Below are positions 19,388 through 28,299 of a stretch of 62,467 nucleotides of DNA, piece by piece (position 1 is the stretch's first letter; every line of letters starts with the position of its first letter). The notes beneath the pieces are model-generated. The model did not search any database, was not told the DNA's origin, and was given only the letters and a program-made list of their open reading frames with translations. The stretch lies in contig NZ_JAGDYP010000011.1 in the NCBI RefSeq assembly GCF_017565765.1, positions 1 to 62,467 of the forward strand, read 5' to 3'. The stretch comes from Capnocytophaga bilenii. Its GTDB lineage: Bacteria; Bacteroidota; Bacteroidia; Flavobacteriales; Flavobacteriaceae. A program made the translations under genes and the position numbers.

Positions 19388-19426
19388 AATCTATCACTTT
19401 CCTTTCTTTTTATTATTGTGATAGCA
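19388..19426 (-). promoter_or_regulatory. Terminator-like hairpin in the adhesin leader
   Basis: On the minus strand CTATCAC (19424-19418) pairs with GTGATAG (19397-19391) and is followed by ATTTTTTA. It lies between the -7 element at 19468-19461 and the start codon at 19257. It may be a weak attenuator. The rest of the 758-nt gap 19258-20015 is AT-rich with no supported gene. Confidence 0.4.
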
Positions 19427-19460
19427 GTGTTTTTTAATCAGTTAGTGAAATAAACCTTTG

Positions 19461-19468
19461 CAAAGATA
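19461..19468 (-). promoter_or_regulatory. -7 element of the adhesin promoter
   Basis: TATCTTTG on the minus strand; implies a leader of about 195 nt. No clear -33 element. Confidence 0.45.
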
Positions 19469-19960
19469 GTATATCATATTGAATAATCCTAATTTTTTAT
19501 CATAAAAATTTCATAAAATCATCTTATTTGTTAATATTTTTAAAATAGTAAAAAAGCAACATTATTGAAAAACAATTATTTAAACTCAAATCTTCTAACA
19601 AATAAAATGAGAATTTAAAAGTCTTTTATTAATAATATAAATTGTATTTTGTTAAAATAAAAACTCTTACTATAATAGTTTTTTTTCATCAATCTCAGTT
19701 TTCTCATTTTTATATGTAAGAATACCCACAACTTTTTATTGTTATTTTTACAGCACATAATATTCAAAAAAGCATAGTATCCAATTACAAAAAATATACC
19801 GAAGAAATTTATTCTATTTTTTAAATTAAAAATTTTATACAGCATTATGAGTATCAAGTAATCAAAAAAATGAGAATACCAATAAAGCTCTTTAATCTTA
19901 TAATTAGAGAATCTTTCTCTGTGTCAATTTTAGAGCAAACTCCAGCAAACGAGCAATAAT

Positions 19961-19996
19961 AAAAAAAAGAGGCTATAAATTACTATAACCTCTTTT
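19961..19996 (-). terminator. Intrinsic terminator after the DUF349 gene
   Basis: AAGAGGCTATA pairs with TATAACCTCTT (one bulge), with a T-run on the minus strand. It starts 20 nt after the stop codon at 20016. Confidence 0.7.
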
Positions 19997-20015
19997 CTTA
20001 GTAATATGAAACAAA

Positions 20016-21830
20016 TTAAACACCTTCTTGTTCCTCAGCTGTAGCTTCTGCTTCTTGCGACTTTTGTAAGTTTTTAAGCTCTCGCAACTTGTTTTCCCAA
20101 GTTTTAAGATGCTCTTTTTGGTGGTTGATGTTGCGTACCACATCACGTACCAACGGATTCTTCTCATCTATCTTACCAAAATATGCTAAGTTGCGTTCCA
20201 GCTGCAGTATTTCAGTTTTAAGCTCATCTATACGGCGTTTCACAAATTGCACTTCTCTATCCAACGAATCTTCATTATCATCATTTATAAGTCGTTCCAA
20301 TTTGTTGTTGTACTTTATAAGGGCAGCCTCTTGCTTATTGATGTCAAGCTTTTTGTAAAGCGCATCAATCACCTTGTTGAATTTTAGGTCGAGCGTTTTT
20401 GTATTGCCTGTTTTATCCAACTGATTCCATTCGTCTTCAAAACGATGAATATCATTTAGGGCTTGTTCTTTATCCTCTACCAAGCGGTATGACTTCAAAT
20501 TGTCTAAAAACTCTTTCTTTTGTTCAAATACGTTCAGCTCTTTGTTTTTAGAGTGTTTTATAGCCTCGCTATAGTTAGCAAAATAAGCATCACAAGCCTT
20601 TTTAAACTCTTTCCAAATTTTCTCAGTATTTCGCAAAGGAACGCTACCAATCTCCTTCCACTCTTTTTGGATATTTTTCATCAGCTCGGTAGTAGCTTCC
20701 CAATCAGTACTATTTTGGTGGTTCTTTGCTATCTCTACCAATGCCAACTTTTTAGCAAGGTTTTCTTGTTGTTCCTTTTTCAGCTCTTTATAAAACTGAT
20801 TTTTCTTTTTGCTAAAAGTGCGTAATGCTACATTAAATGCTTTCCAAACCTCATCAGCTTGTTCCTGTGGCACCTTTCCTGCACTCAAAAAGGCAAAACG
20901 AAGCTCTTCTACCTCTTTTGAAAACTGCTTCCAATCGTTATGGTTAGTAGCCTCTTTTGCAATAACAGCTTCAATGCGTGCTATAATATCACGTTTTTTC
21001 ACTAAGTTTTGAGCGTACATTTCATCTAAGTTTTTGAGGTAGTACTGCCTTCTTTCGCGTATTTGTTTAGTAAGCTCACTGAAACGTTGCCATATAGGCT
21101 CACGATGCTCTTTATCTACAGGTCCTATTTCCTCTTTCCAAATGCGATGTAGCGTTTGTAACTCACGAGAAGCATGCAAAGCATCTACCTCATCTTTCAC
21201 AAGTGCTTCAGCACGTTCTATAAGTTTGAGTTTTTCTTCTAAATTGCGTTTAAAATCAATATCACGCAAATCTTTGCTCAAGTGAATAAAGTCATAAAAC
21301 TTCTCTACGTGATGATGATAAGTACTCCATAAGTCGTCATAATCAGCCATAGCCACTTGCCCTGCATTGCGCCAGCGTTCTTGTAATTGCTGAAACTGCT
21401 TAAATGTACTTCCTATGTGCTCTTCAGTATTAATAAGTTGCTTAATTTCCTCTATTATTTCTTTGCGCTTTTCAAGGTTTTCCTTGTGCACTTTCTCCAT
21501 TTCCTTATGGTGCTGGTGTCTCTTTTTGCGATAATCGTTATAAAGAGTATAAAATTCCTTATGAATAGGACTCTCATACGAAAATTCGTACTCCTCCCCT
21601 CCATCGGCTATATATTCTTCTTTTTTTTCTTCAAGAAGTGCTTCGTATTGTCTATCAAATGCTTCTTTGATAGCCTCTACCGTCTTCTTAATACTTTGTA
21701 GTTTATCTGTATGAAGCTTCTCTTTCAAGGTCTTGGTAAGCTCCTCAAGCGACATCGCTTCATAATTCACTGATAAAACATCTTCTACAGCATTTTCGTC
21801 TATGGGCAAAATGTTCTTTTCGTCTGTCAT
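20016..21830 (-). CDS. DUF349 domain protein
   Basis: A 604-residue, almost entirely helical, highly charged cytosolic protein. It contains several copies of the roughly 75-residue DUF349 helical unit, visible as repeated W-x(3)-G-x-V/A motifs (WRNAGQVAM, WKEIGSVPL, WKEEIGPV) spaced regularly from about residue 150 to 430. A coiled-coil C-terminus follows, ending in an A/E-rich tail. DUF349 proteins are common in Bacteroidota and actinobacteria, and their function is not established. It is flanked by its own terminator and is monocistronic. Confidence 0.85.
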   Translation of the reverse strand: MTDEKNILPIDENAVEDVLSVNYEAMSLEELTKTLKEKLHTDKLQSIKKTVEAIKEAFDRQYEALLEEKKEEYIADGGEEYEFSYESPIHKEFYTLYNDYRKKRHQHHKEMEKVHKENLEKRKEIIEEIKQLINTEEHIGSTFKQFQQLQERWRNAGQVAMADYDDLWSTYHHHVEKFYDFIHLSKDLRDIDFKRNLEEKLKLIERAEALVKDEVDALHASRELQTLHRIWKEEIGPVDKEHREPIWQRFSELTKQIRERRQYYLKNLDEMYAQNLVKKRDIIARIEAVIAKEATNHNDWKQFSKEVEELRFAFLSAGKVPQEQADEVWKAFNVALRTFSKKKNQFYKELKKEQQENLAKKLALVEIAKNHQNSTDWEATTELMKNIQKEWKEIGSVPLRNTEKIWKEFKKACDAYFANYSEAIKHSKNKELNVFEQKKEFLDNLKSYRLVEDKEQALNDIHRFEDEWNQLDKTGNTKTLDLKFNKVIDALYKKLDINKQEAALIKYNNKLERLINDDNEDSLDREVQFVKRRIDELKTEILQLERNLAYFGKIDEKNPLVRDVVRNINHQKEHLKTWENKLRELKNLQKSQEAEATAEEQEGV

Positions 21831-21985
21831 AACTAATATTTTAATACTACGGATTACTGAAAAACGCTACTAAATTACAACTTTATTTTAAAACTCCTAC
21901 TGTTTTACAAATAATTTTTGCTATTTTTTTCTATTTAATATATTAATATTCTCATTATCAGTATATAACAAAAATAAGAAATAGC

Positions 21986-23134
21986 TTACTTTTTTGCTAT
22001 TTCTCCTAAAATTTTTATCAAATTATCTACCTCTTCTGTAGTATTTTGTATTGAAAACGAAAACCGTAAAGAGGGGTAACGCAAGCTCTCTGCTGGCAAA
22101 AAAGCCTGTAACACGTGCGACTCCCCTACACTACCACTCTGGCAGGCACTCCCTTTAGAGCAAGCTACTCCTTTCAAATCCAACTCAAACAATAAGGTAT
22201 CTTTTTTATTTTCCCAATTAGGAAAGCCCACATTTAGTATGGTATGGCTACTTTTTTCCTTGTCCTGACTATTCCCGTTGAAAACCACCTCTGGAAAGTG
22301 TTCTTTAAGTGCCGCAATAAAATACTGTTTCAGCTGTTGTAACTTTTCAGTATGAGATGCCCTATCCCGATAAGCCAATTTCAAAGCCTCCTGCATACCC
22401 ACTATATTGTGTACTGCCTCTGTACCTGCACGCAACCCTTTTTCTTGTTCGCCTCCATAAATCAAAGGGTGTAGTACGATACCTTTTCTGATAAAAGCAA
22501 AGCCCACCCCTTTAGGACCGTGAAATTTATGTGCCGATGCCGTAATAAAATCTACAGGTACTTCTCGCAAATCAATAGGCAAGTGTGCTACCGATTGTAC
22601 CGTATCTGAATGAAAATAAGCACCGTACTTTTTGCAGAAAGCAGCCACTGTTGCCAATGGCAAAATATTGCCTATTTCATTATTCACATGCATTAAGCTT
22701 ACCAATACTTTTTGGTCAGCGTACTGTTGTAGTAAAGTTTCTAAATGTTGTAAGCACACATCGCCTTCTGCCGTAAGATGTACATACACTATTTGTATGC
22801 CGTATTCTTTAGCCAGAGCCTCTACCGTGTGCAATACAGCGTGATGTTCTATAAGCGATGTGATTATTACCCGAACTCCTAAATCACGCACACAGCCACG
22901 CAGTATCAAATTATCTGCCTCACTCCCCCCCGAAGTAAATATAATTTCAGAAGACTGAGCACCAAGCTGCTGTGCTATTTGCTTGCGTGCTGTTTCTATC
23001 AAAGTACGGGTTTTCCTGCCCAAAGCATAGGTAGCTGAAGGATTGCCATAATTATCTGTAAGCACCTCTGTCATCTTTGCCACCACTTCACGGTGCAAAG
23101 CTGTGGTAGCTGCATTATCAAAATAGATATTCAT
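21986..23134 (-). CDS. Cysteine desulfurase (NifS/IscS family)
   Basis: A 382-residue PLP enzyme that takes sulfur from cysteine for Fe-S clusters and thiolated tRNA. The PLP lysine is in SAHKFHGPKG (about residue 201). The catalytic cysteine lies in GVACSKGSACQSG (near 322) on a long loop, as in class I (IscS/NifS) enzymes. The N-terminal YFDNAATT motif is intact. It follows a small membrane-protein gene by 26 nt and probably uses the promoter at 23531-23501. No iscU neighbour is in the window. Confidence 0.9.
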   Translation of the reverse strand: MNIYFDNAATTALHREVVAKMTEVLTDNYGNPSATYALGRKTRTLIETARKQIAQQLGAQSSEIIFTSGGSEADNLILRGCVRDLGVRVIITSLIEHHAVLHTVEALAKEYGIQIVYVHLTAEGDVCLQHLETLLQQYADQKVLVSLMHVNNEIGNILPLATVAAFCKKYGAYFHSDTVQSVAHLPIDLREVPVDFITASAHKFHGPKGVGFAFIRKGIVLHPLIYGGEQEKGLRAGTEAVHNIVGMQEALKLAYRDRASHTEKLQQLKQYFIAALKEHFPEVVFNGNSQDKEKSSHTILNVGFPNWENKKDTLLFELDLKGVACSKGSACQSGSVGESHVLQAFLPAESLRYPSLRFSFSIQNTTEEVDNLIKILGEIAKK

Positions 23135-23160
23135 AGCAATAGAAAAATTAAACTTTATAA

Positions 23161-23478
23161 CTAATTGTTAGCTACTTTATTGGCTGCTGTGTTGTTATTA
23201 GAGTTAGGTGCTGCGTTATTACCGTTTTTCTTATTATTGTTATTGCGGTAATTATTGTTTTTCTTATTTCTATTAGCGTTATTATTGTTTTTATTGGTAT
23301 TGTTATTCCCTTTTTGAGCGTTTGATAACCAAAGTCCTAACAACAAGGCGATAGAAGCTACCAAAGTTACCCACCAATAATTGGCTGCTGCATTACTATT
23401 GAATAATGGTGCTACAAAAAGCCCTACAAATATGTATTTTGATACATCTAATAAAAATTCTGAAATCCTTTTTTTCAT
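23161..23478 (-). CDS. Small membrane protein with Asn-rich tail (DUF6722-like)
   Basis: A 105-residue protein. Residues 1-55 hold two hydrophobic helices (YIFVGLFVAPLF and WWVTLVASIALLLGLWL). The last 50 residues are almost wholly N, K, R, Y and A (for example NNNNANRNKKNNNYRNNNN). The N-terminal half resembles small DUF6722-type membrane proteins of Bacteroidota. The tail is low complexity and is probably a cytosolic or periplasmic disordered region. Function unknown. Confidence 0.65.
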   Translation of the reverse strand: MKKRISEFLLDVSKYIFVGLFVAPLFNSNAAANYWWVTLVASIALLLGLWLSNAQKGNNNTNKNNNNANRNKKNNNYRNNNNKKNGNNAAPNSNNNTAANKVANN

Positions 23479-23500
23479 CTTTTATTTTTAAAATTTTCGG

Positions 23501-23531
23501 CAAAGATAGTAATTATTTATCAATTGGCAAA
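23501..23531 (-). promoter_or_regulatory. Promoter for the DUF6722-like and desulfurase genes
   Basis: Minus-strand TTTG (23531-23528), 19-nt spacer, TATCTTTG (23508-23501). It overlaps the last codons of the upstream SLC13 gene. Confidence 0.6.
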
Positions 23532-25382
23532 CGGAAACAGCAAAGGTAATACAAAAACCATTACAATGCCCATAATTATTTGTAATGGTAATCCTACTTT
23601 CACATAATCCATAAAGGTATAACGCCCTGCCGACATCACTAAAGCATTAGGTGGTGTAGAAAAAGGTGAAGCAAAACACATACTTGCCCCCACCGCTACT
23701 GCAAATAAAAAGGCTTGGGGCTGTAATCCTAATGTAACTGCTGTTTTTAAAGCAATAGGAGCTAACAATACTGCCGTAGCGGTATTGCTGATAAACATCG
23801 TCATTAGCGAAGTGGTAAAATAAACTCCTGCCAAAAGCACATAAGGACTTTTATCACCCAAACTTTCTACCAAACCGTTGGATACCAATGCCGAGACTCC
23901 TGTTTTTTCTAATGCCAATGCCATTGGTAGCATTCCTGCAATTAGCACAATACTTTCCCAGTTTATCGTTTTGTATGCCGACTCTATATTGCGCAACGCT
24001 CCTGAAATAACCATTAGCAAGGAGGCAATCAATACTGCTGTTACGGGGGCAATAGGGATAAAATCGAACATCATTGCCAGCACCATTGCCAGCATTATAA
24101 GAGCAGCTATAGGGGCTTTATGTGTAAGGGTTACTTTAGAGGCTTCGGCAAGTGGTTGCCCTAATACTACCAGCTGACTGCGTTCGGCACTCAATTTTCC
24201 TATATGATCCCACGTACCTTGTACCAATAGTATATCACCCGAATGCATCTTCTCTTCTTTCAAATTTTGCAGTATATAGCCATCTTTACGCTGAATACCT
24301 AAAATATTAAGCCCATAATGCTCACGCAATTTACTATCTTTGATAGGTGTATTTACCAATTTAGACGCTGGCATTATCAATACTTCTGCAATACCTATAT
24401 CGTGAAAATGAAGTTCATTAGGCATACGCTCTTCAGGGTGATGTGCTTCTAAAAAGCTAAAACCATTCTCAGCGTTCATTTGTTCTATAAACTCAAAACC
24501 TCCGCTTAGGTAAAGTATATCACCCTCATTCACTATTGTTTGGGCACTCACCACCTCTTGGCTACCCGTTTTAAAAAACGGATTGTTGGAAGTTGCTTTT
24601 CGCCTGATTTCTAATACCGATACTTTATAGCGTTGTGAGAGGTTCAGCTCTTTTAGACTTTTACCCACTGCAGCCGATTGTTCGGTTACCAATACCCTGT
24701 ACAAGTTTTTAGACAGCTGATACTCGCCTACCAAGTCGTTTAAAGTTTTCCCCCCCTTGTTCTTGTCAGTTTTATTATCTCCTTTTTTGTTCAAGAACCA
24801 ACCGCTTACGGGTATCAATACCAAAAGTCCTACCAGCAAGCATACCAATCCTACAGGCGTGAATGAGAAAAAAGACAGTTTTTCATAGCCTGCTTTCACC
24901 ATTTCACCTTCAATTACTAAATTGGGAGGCGTACCTATGAGGGTCATCATTCCCCCCATACTGCTAGCAAAAGCCATAGGCATCAGCAGGCGACTACTAT
25001 TGATGTTGCCACTCATTGCCATACTCACTACTATAGGCATCATCAGGGCTACAGTACCCGTATTGCTCACAAAAGCACCTATAAATGAGGTTACCAACAT
25101 CACCAATACCAACAGTTTTACTTCGCTATCACCTGCCAGCTTTAGTATTTTGCTGCTTATCATTTTAGCCAAGCCTGTTTGGAAAATAGCCCCTCCCACC
25201 ACAAAAAGTCCTATCATCATTACTACCACTTTATCCGAGAATCCAGATAGAGCTTCTTCGGGAGTCAGTATTCCAAAGAGTACCAGCAAGACCAAAGCGC
25301 ACATCGCCACCAAGTCGGAACGTACTTTCCCACTCATAAACAGCAATGACGATACCAATAATATAATCAGGGTTGTATACAT
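23520..25382 (-). CDS. SLC13-family permease with TrkA-C domains
   Basis: A 620-residue divalent-anion:Na+ symporter-like transporter. Two hydrophobic blocks (about residues 1-200 and 400-620) flank two cytoplasmic RCK_C/TrkA-C regulatory domains (roughly 225-305 and 330-415; VLVTEQSAAVGKSLKEL and EVLIMPASKLVNTPIKD). The paired SNT/P signature motifs of the family are visible (FVSNTGTVALMMP and FISNTATAVLLAP). Members carry sulfate, dicarboxylates or related anions; the substrate is not readable. It lies 46 nt after the phosphoribosyltransferase gene, with a short AT-rich repeat between them. Confidence 0.85.
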   Translation of the reverse strand: MYTTLIILLVSSLLFMSGKVRSDLVAMCALVLLVLFGILTPEEALSGFSDKVVVMMIGLFVVGGAIFQTGLAKMISSKILKLAGDSEVKLLVLVMLVTSFIGAFVSNTGTVALMMPIVVSMAMSGNINSSRLLMPMAFASSMGGMMTLIGTPPNLVIEGEMVKAGYEKLSFFSFTPVGLVCLLVGLLVLIPVSGWFLNKKGDNKTDKNKGGKTLNDLVGEYQLSKNLYRVLVTEQSAAVGKSLKELNLSQRYKVSVLEIRRKATSNNPFFKTGSQEVVSAQTIVNEGDILYLSGGFEFIEQMNAENGFSFLEAHHPEERMPNELHFHDIGIAEVLIMPASKLVNTPIKDSKLREHYGLNILGIQRKDGYILQNLKEEKMHSGDILLVQGTWDHIGKLSAERSQLVVLGQPLAEASKVTLTHKAPIAALIMLAMVLAMMFDFIPIAPVTAVLIASLLMVISGALRNIESAYKTINWESIVLIAGMLPMALALEKTGVSALVSNGLVESLGDKSPYVLLAGVYFTTSLMTMFISNTATAVLLAPIALKTAVTLGLQPQAFLFAVAVGASMCFASPFSTPPNALVMSAGRYTFMDYVKVGLPLQIIMGIVMVFVLPLLFPFAN

Positions 25383-25434
25383 AATTTGCTAATTTCCAAA
25401 TTTGCTAATTTTCCAATTTGCTAATTACCTAATT
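25382..25434. repeat. Short AT-rich tandem repeat
   Basis: Three to four imperfect copies of a TTTGCTAATTT(T)CCAA-type unit between two minus-strand genes. Similar simple repeats occur in other intergenic gaps of the window. Confidence 0.6.
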
Positions 25435-25932
25435 GTTTTGACTTGACAAATTAACCGAATAGTTTCCTTCCTCAAAGACTACCGATATATGCTCTTGTAA
25501 CGAAGTAGAAAGTGAAATTCCCTTAAAGTCAGCTTTAATAGGATAACGCTTGTGGTTTCTATTCACCAACACAGCTGTAGTAAGTTTCTTCAAAGGCACT
25601 TCCAAAAAGTGTTTTACTCCATAAATAAGTGTAAGTCCTGAGTTTAGCACATCATCTACCACTATTACCGCTTTATGAGTGTAATGTTCGGCAGCTACTG
25701 TAGTAGTAATGCCTTGCAAAGGGTTCTTCTTATCCATTACCACCTTGCAAAGAGTAACTTTCAGTGAGCAGATTGCAGCTAAGGCTTCTGCCAACTTTTC
25801 AGCCAACACAAAGCCATTACCATTGATACCTGCCAGCACAATTTCCTCTTCATCTAAGTGATTTTCATATATTTGATAAGCTATACGCCTTATTTTATGC
25901 TGAATATCTGTGTGATTTAATATTTGTGTCAT
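25429..25932 (-). CDS. Phosphoribosyltransferase family protein (PyrR-like)
   Basis: A 167-residue type I phosphoribosyltransferase. The PRPP-binding motif is AVIVVDDVLNSGLT (about residues 88-101). The size and the N-terminal IAYQIYENH block resemble PyrR-type proteins, but there is no attenuator context here and the gene sits with speB, so the substrate is open. Its start overlaps the speB stop by 4 nt (ATGA), implying coupled translation. Confidence 0.75.
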   Translation of the reverse strand: MTQILNHTDIQHKIRRIAYQIYENHLDEEEIVLAGINGNGFVLAEKLAEALAAICSLKVTLCKVVMDKKNPLQGITTTVAAEHYTHKAVIVVDDVLNSGLTLIYGVKHFLEVPLKKLTTAVLVNRNHKRYPIKADFKGISLSTSLQEHISVVFEEGNYSVNLSSQNN

Positions 25933-26807
25933 AAAGCACTTCTTTTTTTATTTTTATATTTAAAGTAATACGCCAGCATTTTGTAATAAAGTTTAGCTGC
26001 CAAAAAGGCTGTAGGTTTAGCCTGAGCACTATCCATTAGCTCAACGATATCAAAAGCTACCACATTGCACTTTTTAAACACCTTTCGCAATAGTTTCAAG
26101 GTGGGATACCATTGCAATCCACCTGGTTCTGGGGTACCTGTTGAAGGGGCTATGGCGGGGTCAAAAGCATCTAAATCAATAGTGATATACACATTACCTG
26201 ATACTTTTTCAAGCACATCATCTATCCATCCTGCAGGGTTTTTAGCAATTTCGTGAGCAAAGAACACGCGCCCTTTTGGCAAATATTGTTTTTCTTCAGC
26301 ATCCATAGAGCGAATACCTACTTGCACCAATTTGTGTTTTTGGTTAGCCTCAAACACTGCACAAGCGTGGTTGGAGGTAGAACCGTGATATTCGGGGCGC
26401 AAATCAGTATGTGCGTCCAACTGCAGTACGGTAAGTTTTTCGTATTTCTCACCCACAGCTCGTATAGAGCCTATAGAAACTGAGTGTTCACCACCAAAAA
26501 GCGTGAATAGTTTATCTTCGTGTTGTAGCAGTTCTTTAGTTTTTTGGTAAACAGCTTCGGTCATAGCCTCTGGCGAACTATTTTCACTCACTTCGCCTGC
26601 CATATACACCCCATTGAGGTAAGGCTCACTATCGGTTTCGATGTCGTAAAGTTCCATATTTTCAGAAGCGTCTAAAAACAATTCAGGACCTTTATCAGCT
26701 CCTTTACCCCAAGTGGAAGTACCATCATAAGGTACTGTTACAAGCATTACTTTTGCATTTTCTAAAGTAGCATTCTCTTCGGGAATACCCGCATAAGTTC
26801 TTTTCAT
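25929..26807 (-). CDS. speB: Agmatinase-type ureohydrolase
   Basis: A 292-residue member of the arginase/agmatinase family, which splits agmatine to putrescine and urea (or related guanidines). The binuclear Mn ligands are all visible: GGEHS (near residue 104), LDAHTD (near 130), and IDLDAFDPAIAP (near 210). The length and the TGTPEPGGL block favour agmatinase over arginase. No speA gene is nearby. The -7 element TATCTTTG at 26838-26831 lies 24 nt upstream. Confidence 0.85.
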   Translation of the reverse strand: MKRTYAGIPEENATLENAKVMLVTVPYDGTSTWGKGADKGPELFLDASENMELYDIETDSEPYLNGVYMAGEVSENSSPEAMTEAVYQKTKELLQHEDKLFTLFGGEHSVSIGSIRAVGEKYEKLTVLQLDAHTDLRPEYHGSTSNHACAVFEANQKHKLVQVGIRSMDAEEKQYLPKGRVFFAHEIAKNPAGWIDDVLEKVSGNVYITIDLDAFDPAIAPSTGTPEPGGLQWYPTLKLLRKVFKKCNVVAFDIVELMDSAQAKPTAFLAAKLYYKMLAYYFKYKNKKRSAL

Positions 26808-26830
26808 TTTTGTTGTTGTTAAATTTTTGG

Positions 26831-26838
26831 CAAAGATA
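26831..26838 (-). promoter_or_regulatory. -7 element of speB
   Basis: TATCTTTG on the minus strand. The region behind it is the terminator 26841-26877, so terminator and promoter of adjacent minus-strand units are back to back. Confidence 0.45.
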
Positions 26839-26840
26839 AT

Positions 26841-26877
26841 AAAAAAATCCTAAGTTTCATAACTTAGGATTTTTTTA
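26841..26877 (-). terminator. Bidirectional intrinsic terminator
   Basis: Perfect 10-bp stem ATCCTAAGTT/AACTTAGGAT with a 4-nt loop, bounded by A-run and T-run. It lies 27 nt after the stop of the DUF4293 gene. Confidence 0.8.
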
Positions 26878-26904
26878 ACGCACAACACTACTAAGATTAT
26901 AGGT

Positions 26905-27270
26905 TTATCGCAATCGGTCTGCTGATTTTACAAGTCTTTCGTCCCGTAAGATAGCCTTATTGGCTAAAAACAAGAAAACGATAGAAAGCACAGGTACAAA
27001 GAGCCCAACACCTTTCTCAGAAACAAGTTCTCCAGATGAATTTAGCATACGATATACAAATACCCCTAATAAAGTAACATTTATAAGTATGTTCAGCCAA
27101 TTCAACAATAGCTGAAAACGTCTTTTTTTGTATTTTAAAATTGTATAGATTGCCAATATAGCTGAAGCTGCAAATAGCAACAATTTAAGCCACTCTACAT
27201 CTAAAAAAAATGTGAGTATGCCTACTACAGCCACCAATAGCAAATAAACAGTTTGTATTCTTTGGATCAT
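26905..27270 (-). CDS. DUF4293 membrane protein
   Basis: A 121-residue inner-membrane protein with four hydrophobic helices and short charged loops. The MIQRIQTVYLLL start is the hallmark of the Bacteroidota DUF4293 family. Function unknown; in many Bacteroidota it lies near rho, which is not seen here. It has its own promoter and terminator. Confidence 0.85.
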   Translation of the reverse strand: MIQRIQTVYLLLVAVVGILTFFLDVEWLKLLLFAASAILAIYTILKYKKRRFQLLLNWLNILINVTLLGVFVYRMLNSSGELVSEKGVGLFVPVLSIVFLFLANKAILRDERLVKSADRLR

Positions 27271-27290
27271 CGTTCTTAATATTGAATGTG

Positions 27291-27321
27291 CAAATGTACT
27301 ATTTTTTTTTATTTCTCCAAA
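27291..27321 (-). promoter_or_regulatory. Promoter of the DUF4293 gene
   Basis: Minus-strand TTTG (27321-27318), 19-nt spacer, TACATTTG (27298-27291), 20 nt before the start. Confidence 0.65.
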
Positions 27322-27325
27322 AAAA

Positions 27326-28231
27326 TTATTTTAGTTTATCAAAGCCGTTCCCATAAACTCCCATAACATTGGTTTTGGTTACAAAAGCGGAAGGGTCTAT
27401 ACTGCGTACTAGTCTAAAGATAGAAGTAGCCTCTGTACGCCTTGCGATTACTATCACTATTTTTTGTGATGATTTGGAGTACCAGCCTATCCCGTCTATC
27501 ACTGTACAGCCTCGTTTCAGTTCGGTATTGATATGAGTTGCAATCTCGTCATAATGCTTTGAGAAAATAAATAACTGCACCGACTGGCGCGCACCATTAA
27601 TCACAATTTCCACCATTTGCCACATCAGCGGTAGTAAGATAAGTCCGTAGATTGTTTTTTCGAGCGTATCTTCTTTATGTTCTAAAATAAAATATGAAGA
27701 AATCACGATACATACATCTACTACCAAAAGAATACGTGCTATACTGATACTATAATATTTAGTAACCACAAAACCAATAATATCCGTACCCCCTGTACTA
27801 CCATTGGCAGAATACACGAGCCCTAAACCTGTACCGCACAACAATCCGCCCATAATCACGTTCAGAAAGTCGCCGCTCAATGGAGGGTGTTCCGCAAAAT
27901 AAGGTGTTAAATACAATTGTCCTACCCAAAGAAAAGCCGATAAAATAGAAATAGACACGAGGGTGCGGTACGTAAATTGTCTGCTTACCGCTTTTAGTCC
28001 TATCAGCAACAATATTATATTGATAATCCAATACGAAAGAGCTAATTTTATCCCCAATTTATAGTTAATCATCAAGCAGACCCCTGCCAAGCCGCCTGTT
28101 ACTATTTTTGAAGGCACCAAAAATCCTGTTACCCCTAAGGCGTAAGCCACCAACCCCATAAAGATGGTTAAATAATCACGAAGGTAAAAAGATTTTAGGT
28201 ATTTGATAGTTCGGTTATCACTAATTGCCAT
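27326..28231 (-). CDS. YitT family membrane protein
   Basis: A 301-residue protein of the YitT/YczE-like family. An N-terminal membrane domain of five to six helices carries the signatures GFLVPSKIVTGGLAGV and GTGLGLVYSANGSTGGTDIIG. It is followed by a cytosolic C-terminal DUF2179-type domain (from about residue 220, RGCTVIDGIGWYSKSSQKIVIVI). The function of the family is not settled. It has a consensus promoter and stands alone. Confidence 0.85.
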   Translation of the reverse strand: MAISDNRTIKYLKSFYLRDYLTIFMGLVAYALGVTGFLVPSKIVTGGLAGVCLMINYKLGIKLALSYWIINIILLLIGLKAVSRQFTYRTLVSISILSAFLWVGQLYLTPYFAEHPPLSGDFLNVIMGGLLCGTGLGLVYSANGSTGGTDIIGFVVTKYYSISIARILLVVDVCIVISSYFILEHKEDTLEKTIYGLILLPLMWQMVEIVINGARQSVQLFIFSKHYDEIATHINTELKRGCTVIDGIGWYSKSSQKIVIVIARRTEATSIFRLVRSIDPSAFVTKTNVMGVYGNGFDKLK

Positions 28232-28268
28232 AACTTTTTTTGTTGAATATTTTTATTGTTTCAGGCTG

Positions 28269-28299
28269 CAAAGGTAATATTTTTAATTAACCCTGCAAA
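28269..28299 (-). promoter_or_regulatory. Promoter of the YitT gene
   Basis: Minus-strand TTTG (28299-28296), 19-nt spacer, TACCTTTG (28276-28269). It overlaps the 3' end of the aminotransferase gene. Confidence 0.6.

Noticed and set aside
19615-19857. 80-residue minus-strand protein in the adhesin leader gap
   Set aside because: Very AT-rich, K/N/F/I composition, no promoter or family resemblance.
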